Counted from the stretch's first letter, positions 27,298 to 37,641 are shown. The stretch: 64,000 nt of DNA from M3007 sp038203695 (GCA_038203695.1 JBBRDQ010000002.1:10066-74065), one strand, 5' to 3'. A program made the numbers and translations. Notes: generated by a model from the sequence alone, not told the origin.

Positions 27298-28011
27298 TTA
27301 GCGGCTTGGCTCTTGCAACAAGTCCATGAACTGTACAGCCGTATTTTCCATTTTGAAAATTACTTTATCCAAGCTGGAAACCAGTACATTATAACCCGCC
27401 ATGGCGATAATAGACACCAACAGACCAAAGGCCGTAGCCGTCAAAGCGTGGTAAATACCATTCGAAAGTACTTTCGGCGTTACCGTTTCGGCCGTAGCCA
27501 TATCCTGGAAGGAAATGATCAGACCCAATACCGTACCCAACAACCCGATCATCGGCGCAATACCGGAAATAGTAGCCAGGGTGGAAAGCCGTTTTTCGAG
27601 TTTCAGCAGTTCCAGATTGCCGACATTTTCAATCGACTTATTGATATCATCCAGCGGCTTGCCAATCCGATCCAATCCTTTTTCTACCATGCGTGCCATC
27701 GGTGCATCGACACTCTGGCACAATGCTTTGGCGGCCTGCAGGTTACCATTTTCAACACTGGCGCGAATGCTGTTCATAAAGTTATGATCGACTTGTCCAG
27801 CGCGGTTGAGCGTAAAATACCGTTCGAAAAAGATATAGATCGCGGCGATAGAAAGGATGAGCAGCGTAAGCAGTACGAACAACCCTAGTATACTGCTGGT
27901 GGCAATAATTTCAAAAAGACTTTGGGTTTCGGCGGGTGCAACTACAGTTCCCGGTTTGACAGGTACGGTTTGCAGAAAGAAAAAAGAGGCCAGAAAGGCG
28001 GAGATTGTCAT
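27298..28011 (-). CDS. exbB: ExbB/TolQ/MotA-family proton channel protein
   Basis: This 237-residue protein starts at the ATG at 28011 (MTISAFLASFFFLQ); a TTG three codons earlier is less likely. Its topology is an N-terminal helix, a long helix with a cytoplasmic domain, then paired helices containing GLLGTVLGLIISFQDMA and GIYHALTATAFGLLVSIIAMAGYN, the conserved ExbB/TolQ/MotA core. It forms the pentameric channel driving ExbD and TonB. It is the first gene of the operon, with a promoter-like motif about 60 bp upstream. Confidence 0.92.
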   Translation of the reverse strand: MTISAFLASFFFLQTVPVKPGTVVAPAETQSLFEIIATSSILGLFVLLTLLILSIAAIYIFFERYFTLNRAGQVDHNFMNSIRASVENGNLQAAKALCQSVDAPMARMVEKGLDRIGKPLDDINKSIENVGNLELLKLEKRLSTLATISGIAPMIGLLGTVLGLIISFQDMATAETVTPKVLSNGIYHALTATAFGLLVSIIAMAGYNVLVSSLDKVIFKMENTAVQFMDLLQEPSR

Positions 28012-28070
28012 AAAAATCAATACTGTTTATGGATGAAACCGATTGTTTTCGTTTTTCGCAAAGCGAACGC

Positions 28071-28078
28071 CAAAAGTA
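28071..28078 (-). promoter_or_regulatory. Candidate -7 element (TACTTTTG) for the exbBD-tonB operon
   Basis: The minus-strand octamer fits TAnnTTTG, 59 bp before the exbB ATG. No clear -33 element was found. Confidence 0.4.
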
Positions 28079-28205
28079 GGGCATTTTGTATTTCATCGGT
28101 TGTTTTCATCGACATTTTCTCGCATTGAGGTCACTTTTGGCGGCTAAGAGACAAAGAAGCGGGCAAAAATCGTATTGAAAATGAGTGGATTATATAAATC
28201 GAACT

Positions 28206-28245
28206 AAAAACGTGCCGCTTCAATCTATTGTTTTGAAGCGGCACG
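28206..28245 (-). terminator. Terminator of the BNR/LamG gene
   Basis: A perfect 13-bp stem (CGTGCCGCTTCAA at 28211-28223 with 28233-28245) is followed on the minus strand by five T (28210-28206), just beyond the stop at 28253. Confidence 0.9.
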
Positions 28246-28252
28246 CATTAAA

Positions 28253-31200
28253 TTAATCTATCAACAAACGTCCAGCCACCCGCTGTGTTTCTCCCAATAT
28301 CTCATATCCATAGGCACCGGCTGGCAACATTGGACAAATAAGTGCGGCAGTACCATTGGCCTGCTGCTGAAATAATAATTTACCAGTTAAATCAAAAATA
28401 CGGAAACGATAATCTCCTTGCACACTGGTTTGGATGGTTAGTTTTTGGCCGGCATGGGCAGGATTTGGATACAAAATCCAGGTGTCGGCCAGGGCATCAA
28501 TTACCACCGTGCGAATTTTCGAGTAACTATAGGCCCCATCGCTATCTATCTGCCGCAGTCGATAATAATTTACACCATTGAATGGGTCTGTATCAAGTGC
28601 TTCATAACTGAATAGCCCCGCTCCCGGTTTGGCTTTTTGCTCGCCCACGTCTTGAAAGGTCAATCCGTCGCGGCTTTTTTCGATGACAAAGTGCGAAACG
28701 GTATTGGTTTGATTCACCGACCAATGTAGCCGGGCAGTTCGATTTTTCTCCGCCGTCACGGCAAAATCAAACCATTCGACGGGTAAAACACCGGCGAATG
28801 TGACCACGAATTGACTAAACGAAGTGACGCCGTTGCCACTGGTAAAATCCACCTGGCCATTTGTTCCGGTTTGCACAGCGTCTCCGATATCCTGAATATT
28901 GCCCCAGGTATTGCCATCCGCAGTACTGCTGCGTTTGTACAATTTGAAGTCGCCGGCCGAAGCGCCGTTTTGGATCGGACCATAATTGCCGAATTGTAAG
29001 GCTGTTAAGGTCGTAAAAGTGGGATTGGTGCCATAATTATTAACGATCCAATAACCGCGACTGTGCGGAGCGGCAGTGGGTAGTTGATCGGGTGATTGAT
29101 TGATGTAACTGGCGCATAGTTCACCATTCGGGCGCGAGCCGGCAGTCGGAAATTGCAGGGTGAGGTTGGTATTGCCAAATGTATACACTCCACCCGCAAC
29201 TACATTCTGCCGGTTGCTGTAACCCTTACCGACGGGCTCGGTCGCTGTGATACGGGTAGCATTACCGACCAAAGAAGCATGGCGCGTGCCCACCTTGTCA
29301 AGCGCAGCCCCTTGCATTTCATTGAATTGATAATAAGCGAGGAGTTGGGCAATCTCGGCAGGATCTTTCGTGAGGTGCATCAATTCGCGGATTTGGCTTT
29401 GGGTCAGCGAAGCATTGAACACACACACTTCATCGATATTACCTTTGACATAGCGACCACCCCAGCCTTTATAACTTCCCAACCGAATACCACTGTTAAA
29501 ATTGACAGGCGGGACGGTAAAATTTTGGGTGGCTTTTACCCCATTCAGATAAAGTGAAATGCTGGTGGGTGTGACCACCATAGCCACATAACTCCATTGT
29601 CCGCTGGGTACGGTCAAGCCGCTGTCCCACCACCATTGTCCGCCGGGCCAGTGGTAGCCAAGATGGTTGTTGTCAGGCAGGAAATCGAATCCTGCTGCAT
29701 CGCCATCGTTCATAAAAATAGAACTGTAATCTGTCTGAATGCCATCCGGTTTTATCCAGGCAGTGATGGTCAGTTGGTTGGTGGTAAGATTCAACGGCGG
29801 CAAGGCTATGTAACCCGGGTCATCGTTGCCGCCCAGGGTTACAGCCAGTCCCGGGATTGTATCGGCCTGGCACTCATTGGAAACCTGAATCGTCAAAGAT
29901 TTTTGGTAAGCACCATTCAAGGTCATCAAAGCCGTATAAGTACCCGGCGCGCCAAAAACCACTTTAGGATTGCGTGCCATAACATTGTCAACAAACTGCG
30001 GCACCGGACTAAACGCCCAACTCCAGGTAGCACCCGTGTGATTTACCACAGAGTAATCGTCGAAAAAGACGGTATCGCGGGCGCAGGCTGGTGTCAGGCT
30101 GCTGGCCATTGGCTGGGCAATGACTGCTGATGGTTCAAATAAATCCGATTCCCACACGCCAAAACCCCAACACCCGTTGCGGATTTTTCCGGTTTTATAA
30201 AACGGTTTCAGTCGATTGGTTTCGGCGGACATCGGCAATCCAGTGCTGAATAACTGCCAGTCGGCCATTGAATTATTGCGGTAAAAAACGCCATTACCAG
30301 TGCCGAGATAAATACCGCCGTCGGTGCCGTACTGCGCCATTATATTGGTAATGCGATAATTATTCAACGTGGTAGTGGTAAGATTGGTCCAGGAGGCACC
30401 ACCATTGCTGGATTTATAGATTTTTTTGCCATTGCTGCCATACGTTACCGCCACCCAAAGCACATTGGCATTTTCGGCACTGACGGCCATTTTTACCCGA
30501 TCATTGTTATTTGGCAGCGGCAAAGCGGTGAGTTGCGTCCAGGTTTGGCCTCCGTTGGCAGTGCGCCACATACGGTCGTCTGTGCCATCCCATTGCGAAC
30601 AATACATCACTTGCGGATCGGCGCGGGCTATTTCAATGTCATAGACGGTGTTGGTGGCGGTACCGGGAAAGGCATATAAAACGCTGTAAGATGTACCGCC
30701 ATCGGTGCTTTTCCAGATTTTATTTTCATAACCGAGGTAGACGATATTCCAGCAGCGCGGATCCCAGACCATTTCCGAATTGGCGTAATAGGCATAACTT
30801 TCATTAGGCGACATCCCAATCGGGAAGTCGGCAATGCCATCTAAAAAACTGCCCAGGAGTTTTTTACCACCGATGTCAGAAAAGTAGGTTTTGCGCGCTT
30901 CGCCTGGGTTTACGTACCCCGTTGGCGATTCTGCGCCACCCATGCGATAATATTTGCCAGCCGGGAATGATTCGTGCCAGGCCATATTTCCATTATGATA
31001 GCGGCCTCCAACCAATACATCTTCGTTCCAGCCACTGTCGAAACCCCATAGATCGGCTCCAGAAATGCCGTTCATGCGGGCAATAATCGTGGTGGCAAAA
31101 TTGGTGGAATAGTTGAGTCCGCCGTCTGTAGCAATCCATAAATCGTTGCCCGTAGCTACCAGCGCCTGCATATCGGGGTGACTCCATGCAAGTCCGCCGA

Positions 31201-32509
31201 CATAAGAGCCCAATGCCGTCCAGGTCTGCCCGCCGTTTATACTTTTAAACCAGGACGTACCGCCGGCAATTAATTCATTGGCATTCAGCGGATTGACTAC
31301 AATTGCCATGTCATAAAAACCCTGATCGAATCCATTTGCTGCACCGTCGCTGTACATTAGATTGGTGTGATTTGGAATTGCATACGCAGTGGGATTATTA
31401 CCGATGGCATTTTGCGGCTGCGTGTTCGACCAGTTTACACCATTATTATTGCTGACAAATACGCCCACATAGCCGAACAGATTTGACCCGCTACCACACA
31501 AATAAGCATACAATTTAGCGGGATTAGAAGGGCAAACGGCGATAATTGCGCCAGTCACCGACTCATTTTGGCCCGGAACCCACCATCCACCGTTGGAAAC
31601 GGCAAAAATAGCGCCGCCATCGGTCGAACGCATAAAATCAGCACTGGTGCCATTTTTTCTGACGGCGAAAAAAGTACCGGGCGTACCGGGTTTGCTTTTT
31701 ACGGTCCAAAATTGTTGCGTGTACAATTTCGTCCAGGTCGTACCACCATCGGTAGATCGCAGTAATCCCTGATCAGCCGCCGCTAGAATTATATTTCCAT
31801 CGTCGGCTTTGATAGCAAATTCATTGACCCATAAACTGTTTTCGGTATATACGGTCGCCCACGTCTGTCCACCATCCGTCGTTTTAATAATTTTTCCATC
31901 CGTGGCGGCGTACACCGTTTGAGGATCAGTGGGATGAATCTTGACGGCTCCAAAAGCGCCATGCAGCACAGCTTTGGTCAATAAATTCCAGTGCAGCCCT
32001 TTATCGGTGGTGCGCCAGAGACCGCCACTTTCGCCGCCGGCATACAATATATTGGGATCGGAAGGGGCTACGTCCAGACTGTAAATGTTGGTTTGCCAGG
32101 TTACCTCCGTCGTGCCATTCACATCAAAAGTTTGTTTTGGACCCAGAAATGTCCAATCTCCCGTGTTGTCATCGCGGTCGTGCACGCCCGCTCGCGCTAA
32201 ACGCAGCGAAGATTCCTGTGCGGTCATTTCTGTCACTGTCGGGATATGCAAAGAGCCATCGGGCAGTGCATACGGCCGCGCCCAGTGCATCCAGCGTTTA
32301 AAATATTGGGTATAGGCGTTTTTTTGAAACGGATGATTTTCGTAGTAGGATTTGTAGGCCGCCAGTATGTTTTGCACATTTGGCGCTTCGGCCTGCATCA
32401 TATTCATCCAGCCGGGCGCATCAGCCCCAATGTATAGGTCGGTTGGTTTTTGTTGCGCGGAAAGTGCCGATGCAAAGCAAAGCAGCAAGTAAATCGTTAA
32501 TAGACGCAT
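28253..32509 (-). CDS. Large secreted BNR/sortilin-propeller protein with PKD, LamG and T9SS sorting domain
   Basis: This 1418-residue protein starts at the ATG at 32509 with a signal peptide (MRLLTIYLLLCFASALSAQ). From about 100 to 780 it carries repeated BNR/VPS10-type blades, each with a TTDGGxTW-like Asp-box (for example IIKTTDGGQTWATVY and LLRSTDGGTTWTKLY). A PKD-like module lies near 800-880 and a concanavalin/LamG domain near 895-1040 (LTITAWIKPDG, then DEVCVFNASLTQSQI). The T9SS type A sorting domain occupies the last ~75 residues (ILYPNPAHAGQKLTIQ). Propellers of this class bind or cleave glycans or mediate adhesion; no catalytic set could be confirmed. It has its own terminator. Confidence 0.88.
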   Translation of the reverse strand: MRLLTIYLLLCFASALSAQQKPTDLYIGADAPGWMNMMQAEAPNVQNILAAYKSYYENHPFQKNAYTQYFKRWMHWARPYALPDGSLHIPTVTEMTAQESSLRLARAGVHDRDDNTGDWTFLGPKQTFDVNGTTEVTWQTNIYSLDVAPSDPNILYAGGESGGLWRTTDKGLHWNLLTKAVLHGAFGAVKIHPTDPQTVYAATDGKIIKTTDGGQTWATVYTENSLWVNEFAIKADDGNIILAAADQGLLRSTDGGTTWTKLYTQQFWTVKSKPGTPGTFFAVRKNGTSADFMRSTDGGAIFAVSNGGWWVPGQNESVTGAIIAVCPSNPAKLYAYLCGSGSNLFGYVGVFVSNNNGVNWSNTQPQNAIGNNPTAYAIPNHTNLMYSDGAANGFDQGFYDMAIVVNPLNANELIAGGTSWFKSINGGQTWTALGSYVGGLAWSHPDMQALVATGNDLWIATDGGLNYSTNFATTIIARMNGISGADLWGFDSGWNEDVLVGGRYHNGNMAWHESFPAGKYYRMGGAESPTGYVNPGEARKTYFSDIGGKKLLGSFLDGIADFPIGMSPNESYAYYANSEMVWDPRCWNIVYLGYENKIWKSTDGGTSYSVLYAFPGTATNTVYDIEIARADPQVMYCSQWDGTDDRMWRTANGGQTWTQLTALPLPNNNDRVKMAVSAENANVLWVAVTYGSNGKKIYKSSNGGASWTNLTTTTLNNYRITNIMAQYGTDGGIYLGTGNGVFYRNNSMADWQLFSTGLPMSAETNRLKPFYKTGKIRNGCWGFGVWESDLFEPSAVIAQPMASSLTPACARDTVFFDDYSVVNHTGATWSWAFSPVPQFVDNVMARNPKVVFGAPGTYTALMTLNGAYQKSLTIQVSNECQADTIPGLAVTLGGNDDPGYIALPPLNLTTNQLTITAWIKPDGIQTDYSSIFMNDGDAAGFDFLPDNNHLGYHWPGGQWWWDSGLTVPSGQWSYVAMVVTPTSISLYLNGVKATQNFTVPPVNFNSGIRLGSYKGWGGRYVKGNIDEVCVFNASLTQSQIRELMHLTKDPAEIAQLLAYYQFNEMQGAALDKVGTRHASLVGNATRITATEPVGKGYSNRQNVVAGGVYTFGNTNLTLQFPTAGSRPNGELCASYINQSPDQLPTAAPHSRGYWIVNNYGTNPTFTTLTALQFGNYGPIQNGASAGDFKLYKRSSTADGNTWGNIQDIGDAVQTGTNGQVDFTSGNGVTSFSQFVVTFAGVLPVEWFDFAVTAEKNRTARLHWSVNQTNTVSHFVIEKSRDGLTFQDVGEQKAKPGAGLFSYEALDTDPFNGVNYYRLRQIDSDGAYSYSKIRTVVIDALADTWILYPNPAHAGQKLTIQTSVQGDYRFRIFDLTGKLLFQQQANGTAALICPMLPAGAYGYEILGETQRVAGRLLID

Positions 32510-32608
32510 AAGACAGTTATTTGAGGGCAAATATGGCCATTAAGGTGCTTAACCTGTGTGGGTATTGTTAGCCATTCTTGTCTGCCCCTGCAAATAAGTA
32601 GAATTCTG

Positions 32609-34540
32609 CTACCAGACGATAAACTCGGTACGGCGGTTGCTGCTTCTGCCTTCGGCAGTATCGTTCGTATCGGTGGGCTGGGTTTCACCAAACCCTTTAA
32701 ACTTTAGCCGCTCCGCTTTAATGCCTTTATTGATGAGGTACTCAAAAACTGCTTTGGCGCGATTTTCAGAAAGCGTAAAGTTGCTTTGATCGTCGCCTAC
32801 ATTATCGGTGTGGCCATTTATCTGTATCTTCAAAGCAGGCGAGTCAGTCAATAATGCCACCAGCCGGTCCAATTCATTGGCCGATTGCGGGCGCAGGGTG
32901 GCCAAGCCGGTTTCAAAAAAGACATTGCGCAAAACGATTGGCTTACCGGCGGTTATTTTTTGGGTGGTATCGGTTCTAATGGATTGTAATTCAATATTTA
33001 GCACCAGGGGTTTATCAAAACTGGCGGCCTCTGTCAGGTTGAAATTTTCAGAATAGAACAGATACTTTGGTTTACTCACGTTCAGCGCATAGTCTTTTCC
33101 CGCCGGTAAACAGACGAATGCCGTTCCATCGGCACGTGTATTAGCCGAAATGAACGTCTGGCCGGTTTTTAAATCCACAAAATCGACTTTAGCCACCAAC
33201 GGATTGTGCGTTGCCGCATCGGTCACCTTAGCCCGCGCATACGTGACTGGCTTAGGGCGAAGGTTGGCCGGTAGTTCAAAACTGTAAATATCCAGTTCAC
33301 CCGCACCACCAGGCCGATCACTGGCCAAATAGGCCGTACGACCGTCGAGACTGACCACCAACATGCCATCTTCGCCTTTGGTATTGATAGGATAGCCGAG
33401 ATTTTCGGGGGTGCCCCAAGTTCCGTCCGGCTGTCGGCGGGATAGATAAAGGTCACTGCCTCCCATACCTGGCAGGCTATCGGAAGCAAAGTAAAGGGTT
33501 TCGCCGTCCGGGTGCAGAAATGGGGTATGGTCTTTCCCGTTGGTATTGATATTGAGGTTTTCCGGCGCTCCCCACTTGCCATTGGGTTGCCGGATAGACT
33601 GCCAGATATCATAACTTCCCCGGGTGCCCGGCCGGCCGCTGGCAAAAATAAGGGTCTTGTTGTCCGCGCCAATGGTGGGCTGCGCTTCCCAGGCGCTGGA
33701 GTTAATACTGTTTGAAAAAGGCATCGGCTCCGTCCATTTGTCATTTTTGCGCTGCGACCAGTACAGATCGCAACTTCCCTGCGAACCATCGCCTTGCCGG
33801 TTGCAAGCGGTAAAAACCAGCCAGGTTCCGTCGGGACTAATGGCCTGCGCGCCTTCGTTCAAATAGGTATTAATGCCATCTAACGGCTGAGCAGTTTGCC
33901 AGCTACTATCCTTGCGCGTGCTCTGGTAAAAATCTTCGTTGCTATTGGTTCGGCGCGTGAAAATCAGGGTTTGAGCATCAGCTGTAAGCGAAGGGAAATA
34001 TTCGGCTGCGGCTGTATTTACGCCTGGACCTACCGATTTGGGCAGAAAAGCCACCGGATGCAGCACCGCCTGTGCGGCAAAATCGGCATTTCTCAGCATG
34101 CTTCGCGCTTCCTTCCGCGTTTTTTCATTTTTAGCACTGCTGCGCAGATAACTGCGAATATGACTGGCGCTGGCGGCGTATTTGTCCAGTTCCCACTCCG
34201 TTTTTGCCAGGAGAAAAAATGCCAGTGGTGCATAGAGGGTATCGATAGCGAGGACTTCGGTGAAGGCTTTTTCGGCTTTAAAATAATCGTGGGCAGAAAC
34301 GTAGGTGTCAGCTAAAGCGAGTTTTGCATCAATAAATTTTGGATCAGCGCGCAGCGCCTGTTCAAAATAACCCTGGGCAACGGCTATATTATTATGCTGC
34401 GTTTCGGCCAGCCCTTCACTGTAGGCTTTGGCGGCTTTTTCGCTGGTTGTTTTAGTGGTAGTAAAGGTTTGCGCAACCGCAAAAGAGGGTAGGCACAGTA
34501 GTACCCAGCCAAACAAAAAATAACGCATGGAAAGATTCAT
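32609..34540 (-). CDS. TPR-PD40-OmpA family protein (PorE-like)
   Basis: This 643-residue protein has a signal peptide (MRYFLFGWVLLCLPSFAVAQ, starting from the first or fifth codon). The order of domains is TPR (about 30-140), a WD40-like PD40 propeller (about 165-425, repeated SPDGTWLVFTA and HPDGETLYFASDS), a CNA/carboxypeptidase-regulatory-like beta domain (about 432-520), and a C-terminal OmpA peptidoglycan-binding domain (about 530-643, with GHTDNVGDDQSN and LSENRAKAVFEYL). The same architecture occurs in PorE, which ties the type 9 secretion machinery to peptidoglycan, but paralogues with unknown roles are common. It lies 88 bp after the TPR-CHAT gene on the same strand. Confidence 0.88.
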   Translation of the reverse strand: MNLSMRYFLFGWVLLCLPSFAVAQTFTTTKTTSEKAAKAYSEGLAETQHNNIAVAQGYFEQALRADPKFIDAKLALADTYVSAHDYFKAEKAFTEVLAIDTLYAPLAFFLLAKTEWELDKYAASASHIRSYLRSSAKNEKTRKEARSMLRNADFAAQAVLHPVAFLPKSVGPGVNTAAAEYFPSLTADAQTLIFTRRTNSNEDFYQSTRKDSSWQTAQPLDGINTYLNEGAQAISPDGTWLVFTACNRQGDGSQGSCDLYWSQRKNDKWTEPMPFSNSINSSAWEAQPTIGADNKTLIFASGRPGTRGSYDIWQSIRQPNGKWGAPENLNINTNGKDHTPFLHPDGETLYFASDSLPGMGGSDLYLSRRQPDGTWGTPENLGYPINTKGEDGMLVVSLDGRTAYLASDRPGGAGELDIYSFELPANLRPKPVTYARAKVTDAATHNPLVAKVDFVDLKTGQTFISANTRADGTAFVCLPAGKDYALNVSKPKYLFYSENFNLTEAASFDKPLVLNIELQSIRTDTTQKITAGKPIVLRNVFFETGLATLRPQSANELDRLVALLTDSPALKIQINGHTDNVGDDQSNFTLSENRAKAVFEYLINKGIKAERLKFKGFGETQPTDTNDTAEGRSSNRRTEFIVW

Positions 34541-34628
34541 TGAAAACGTACGTGGGCCGACTAGTAGGTCAGACCATCGCTAACGTTTATTTTGAAAGAG
34601 AATTTCGAACAAGTCGCGCAAATATTTT

Positions 34629-37550
34629 CTATGCCGGTTGCCTTTGCTTGCTTAAAAAACGCCATGCCAGCCAACTGCCGATTGCTGCGGCAATAAGTCC
34701 GCCCATTGCACCCAGCAATAACCAGCGCTGATTATGGTAAAGCGGTTCCATATTGCCAATTGGCGTAAAGGCGGCCCAGAAAAATGGCGTTGACAGCGCG
34801 ACTTGCTGGCCATCCAAATAATGCAGTTTGGCAGCGCGCAAGGCTTCATCTTTAGTCTGTCCTTTTTTAAGATTGCGGTAAAAATCACGCATAATGCGGG
34901 TCGTCGCGGTATCATTTACCGCCCATAAGGTTGCCACGATGCTTTGTGCACCCGCATACGCAAAGCCGCGGGAGAGGCTAATGATACCTTCTCCACGCTG
35001 CATACGGCCCAGCGCCGTTTCGCAAGCGCTTAATACAACCATCGCTGCCTGCAGGCGCATATTGTATAAGTCGCGGACATACAGCCGGTTATCCTGGTCA
35101 TTTTGCGTAGCACCGGCAAAAGCGACATAAGAATAATCAGCAGCGTCGCTGTTCAAAACACCGTGGGAAGCGATATGGATAATGCCAAATAGAGGTGCAT
35201 GTTGGACAAATTGCGTCTTGGTGGCCGCCGCACCCGTCAACACCAAAGCACTGTCGCCAAGTGTATTGCAAATGGCCCACACTTCGGATTGGTTGTAAAA
35301 CAGCGTGTCCAGGCCACTCAACGTAGCCACATTCCGACTTTTATCGGGAAAAGAAGGTGCAAACGCTTCCAAGTTTCGATTGCTATTCGACTCTTTGTGC
35401 ATATCGCGCAAAAGCGTGGCAGAATAGGCATAACTAATTGCATGGTCCCGAACCAGGTAACTTGCCGATTGAAAATTGGTAAAAGGGTGCTTCAACAGCG
35501 CATCAAAAGGTACGTAACCCAGTGCACCGTCGGGTATTACAATAATTTTCTCCGGTAATAGATCGGCTACCGGCGCTACCATTTTCTGAAATAAGGAGTA
35601 CGCGTATTGTGCATATTGGTCCTTACACCGCTCAAACAGCGAATCGGTCGGCGCTGCTGCAAGCTGATAGTCAAAGATGCCCGAACGCAATCCCTGTACC
35701 CATTCCGTAATGGGAAAATCGAGCCTAAATTCCCGTAAAACGGTTTGCTTTTTGCTGACTACGACGATATAAAAGTATTTGTCACCCACAAAATATTCCA
35801 TCAGCGCCTGCTCTCCATCCAACAATTCTTGCCGGATGATCGTAGAAGTAATCGTTTGCGGAGCATATTTCAGGGCATAATAAGCGGGGTATTGTTTTTC
35901 CAGGCTGTCTACCAGTTGGCGATATTCCAGTTTGATATTGGTCAGTTTGGTTTGCAGTGTCGCCGAACCATTAGACTGTTTCGAAGCGCGGAATTGTTGA
36001 TCTTCCAGGGAGGCCAACTGATACCGCAATTGTTTTTCGCGTTCCAATAAATGATCGGGGATTCCGGCTACGTGCAAGGCGTTGGCGTTTTTGAAAGACT
36101 CCAATAAAACGACCGCTTTGCTTTTTTCCATGATAGAGAATGCCGCTTCGGTATAATCAGGGCCCTGCATAGCGGCAATATGCAATGCGCATTCATAAAT
36201 GGAAAAACTTTCTGTCATCAACTGTAATTTGTCTTCCTGCGCTTTAATCGGGCCGTTTTTGAGCAATTCGAGGACGTTGATAGCTGCAAGAGCGGCATTC
36301 CAGGCTGCTGAAAGGTGTGATGGAACCGGGTTTTTAGCATGCAGTTCCAGCAATAAAGCAATTTTACGATCAAATACGCCGGGCAGTTCCTTGCTCACAA
36401 AGGTTCGCACAAATGTCATTGGGTTCTTCGCAATATCGGTATCGGTGAAATCGTCCGATAGTGCAATAATGCTTTCCTGATAGGCCGCTAGTGCTTTCTC
36501 CCGCTGATTTTCCTGTCGCCATAGATCGCCCAATGCTGTATAAATCTCAGCGATTTTGAAGTGCTTTTGGCCAAAAATAGTGCGCCGCGCCGCCATGGAC
36601 AGATCAAAATAGGTGTGGGCACGAACGAAATCGTTTTGCGCAGCATAGGTTTGGGCGTAGTTGTACCAGAGTTCGTGATCTAGTTGTGGGTCGTGTGCAT
36701 CGACCTGTTCTGCCGCTTGCAAAGCAGCAACGCTTTGTGGCAATTCACCTTTCAATCGGTATAATTTACCAATTTCGAGCAACGTGGTAGTCAGGTCACT
36801 CCGGAGCCGCACTTGAATATTGGCCGGAACAGGGCCGGCTGTAAGACAAGTTACTTTGGCTTGCTGATAGTAAGCAAGTGCTTTGGTGTACGCTTTTTTT
36901 TGGGTAAAAAGGTCGCCCAGATGTTTGTAGGCCACCGCAATATCCGGGGCTTTGGTAGCGGAATTTCCACGGCTTTTGGCAAATTCCAGGCTCTTCATGT
37001 AGTAATTGAAAGCAGCATCATAGTCTCCAATTTTACAATAAAGCGCTCCGATCGTAGTATTGACAGTTTGGAGGTTGGTCCATTTTCGATCGGCATCTTC
37101 AAATAAAAAGGAAACGGATAGCAAACCGACCTCCGCTTGTTGTAATTTTTCAAGGCTGCGCGTCCAGTCGCCCACGTCATAAAAATACCTGCCGATACTC
37201 ATTTGATTTTCAATTACATAACTCTGATAATTATCAAGGTTTGGATGTTTGGCCAAAAACACCTCCATCTCTAGTAACGCCTGATAGTAGGTATCGAGCC
37301 GGTTGCATCGCTCCGCATAATAGCTCTTGTAGTTGATGGTCGTCACGATCAGGTCGGTGGCACCATCTTGCTCCAGCTTTCTTTGCAACGCCGTTAGGGT
37401 ATCAAAAATCCGTGAAAATTCCCCTTTTTCGAAATAGGCAGGTACTTCTACCCCGATCACTTGATCGACCAGCGCTTCGTTCGCCGCTTGTGTCCATGCA
37501 AAAACAGGAAGCAAGGCTAAAAACATCAGCCAAAAGATTCTGCGTACCAT
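34629..37550 (-). CDS. Exported TPR-CHAT protease-like protein with C-terminal membrane anchor
   Basis: This 973-residue protein has a signal peptide (MVRRIFWLMFLALLPVFAWTQA) and TPR/helical repeats over about 40-420, with a helical linker to ~620. A CHAT (caspase HetF-associated with TPRs) domain covers about 640-930, with the catalytic dyad visible as H796 (HIASHGVLN) and C843 (VLSACETALG). A membrane helix (WLLLGAMGGLIAAAIGSWLAW) and a short basic tail end the protein. CHAT domains are caspase-like cysteine peptidases. The signal peptide and C-terminal anchor predict a periplasm-facing enzyme. Its target is unknown. It is followed by the PorE-like gene in the same direction. Confidence 0.88.
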   Translation of the reverse strand: MVRRIFWLMFLALLPVFAWTQAANEALVDQVIGVEVPAYFEKGEFSRIFDTLTALQRKLEQDGATDLIVTTINYKSYYAERCNRLDTYYQALLEMEVFLAKHPNLDNYQSYVIENQMSIGRYFYDVGDWTRSLEKLQQAEVGLLSVSFLFEDADRKWTNLQTVNTTIGALYCKIGDYDAAFNYYMKSLEFAKSRGNSATKAPDIAVAYKHLGDLFTQKKAYTKALAYYQQAKVTCLTAGPVPANIQVRLRSDLTTTLLEIGKLYRLKGELPQSVAALQAAEQVDAHDPQLDHELWYNYAQTYAAQNDFVRAHTYFDLSMAARRTIFGQKHFKIAEIYTALGDLWRQENQREKALAAYQESIIALSDDFTDTDIAKNPMTFVRTFVSKELPGVFDRKIALLLELHAKNPVPSHLSAAWNAALAAINVLELLKNGPIKAQEDKLQLMTESFSIYECALHIAAMQGPDYTEAAFSIMEKSKAVVLLESFKNANALHVAGIPDHLLEREKQLRYQLASLEDQQFRASKQSNGSATLQTKLTNIKLEYRQLVDSLEKQYPAYYALKYAPQTITSTIIRQELLDGEQALMEYFVGDKYFYIVVVSKKQTVLREFRLDFPITEWVQGLRSGIFDYQLAAAPTDSLFERCKDQYAQYAYSLFQKMVAPVADLLPEKIIVIPDGALGYVPFDALLKHPFTNFQSASYLVRDHAISYAYSATLLRDMHKESNSNRNLEAFAPSFPDKSRNVATLSGLDTLFYNQSEVWAICNTLGDSALVLTGAAATKTQFVQHAPLFGIIHIASHGVLNSDAADYSYVAFAGATQNDQDNRLYVRDLYNMRLQAAMVVLSACETALGRMQRGEGIISLSRGFAYAGAQSIVATLWAVNDTATTRIMRDFYRNLKKGQTKDEALRAAKLHYLDGQQVALSTPFFWAAFTPIGNMEPLYHNQRWLLLGAMGGLIAAAIGSWLAWRFLSKQRQPA

Positions 37551-37567
37551 AAAGCAAGTTTTATTGA

Positions 37568-37603
37568 TAAAAAACGCATGGCGTCACCAGGGAGCCATGC
37601 GTT
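37568..37603 (-). terminator. Terminator of the lipoprotein pair
   Basis: A perfect 10-bp stem AACGCATGGC / GCCATGCGTT (37573-37582 with 37594-37603) is followed on the minus strand by a T run (37574-37569). It lies between the lipoprotein gene stop and the CHAT gene start. Confidence 0.85.
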
Positions 37604-37641
37604 CTTAATTATTATTGGCGCTTTGAAAAGCGAGATACTTC

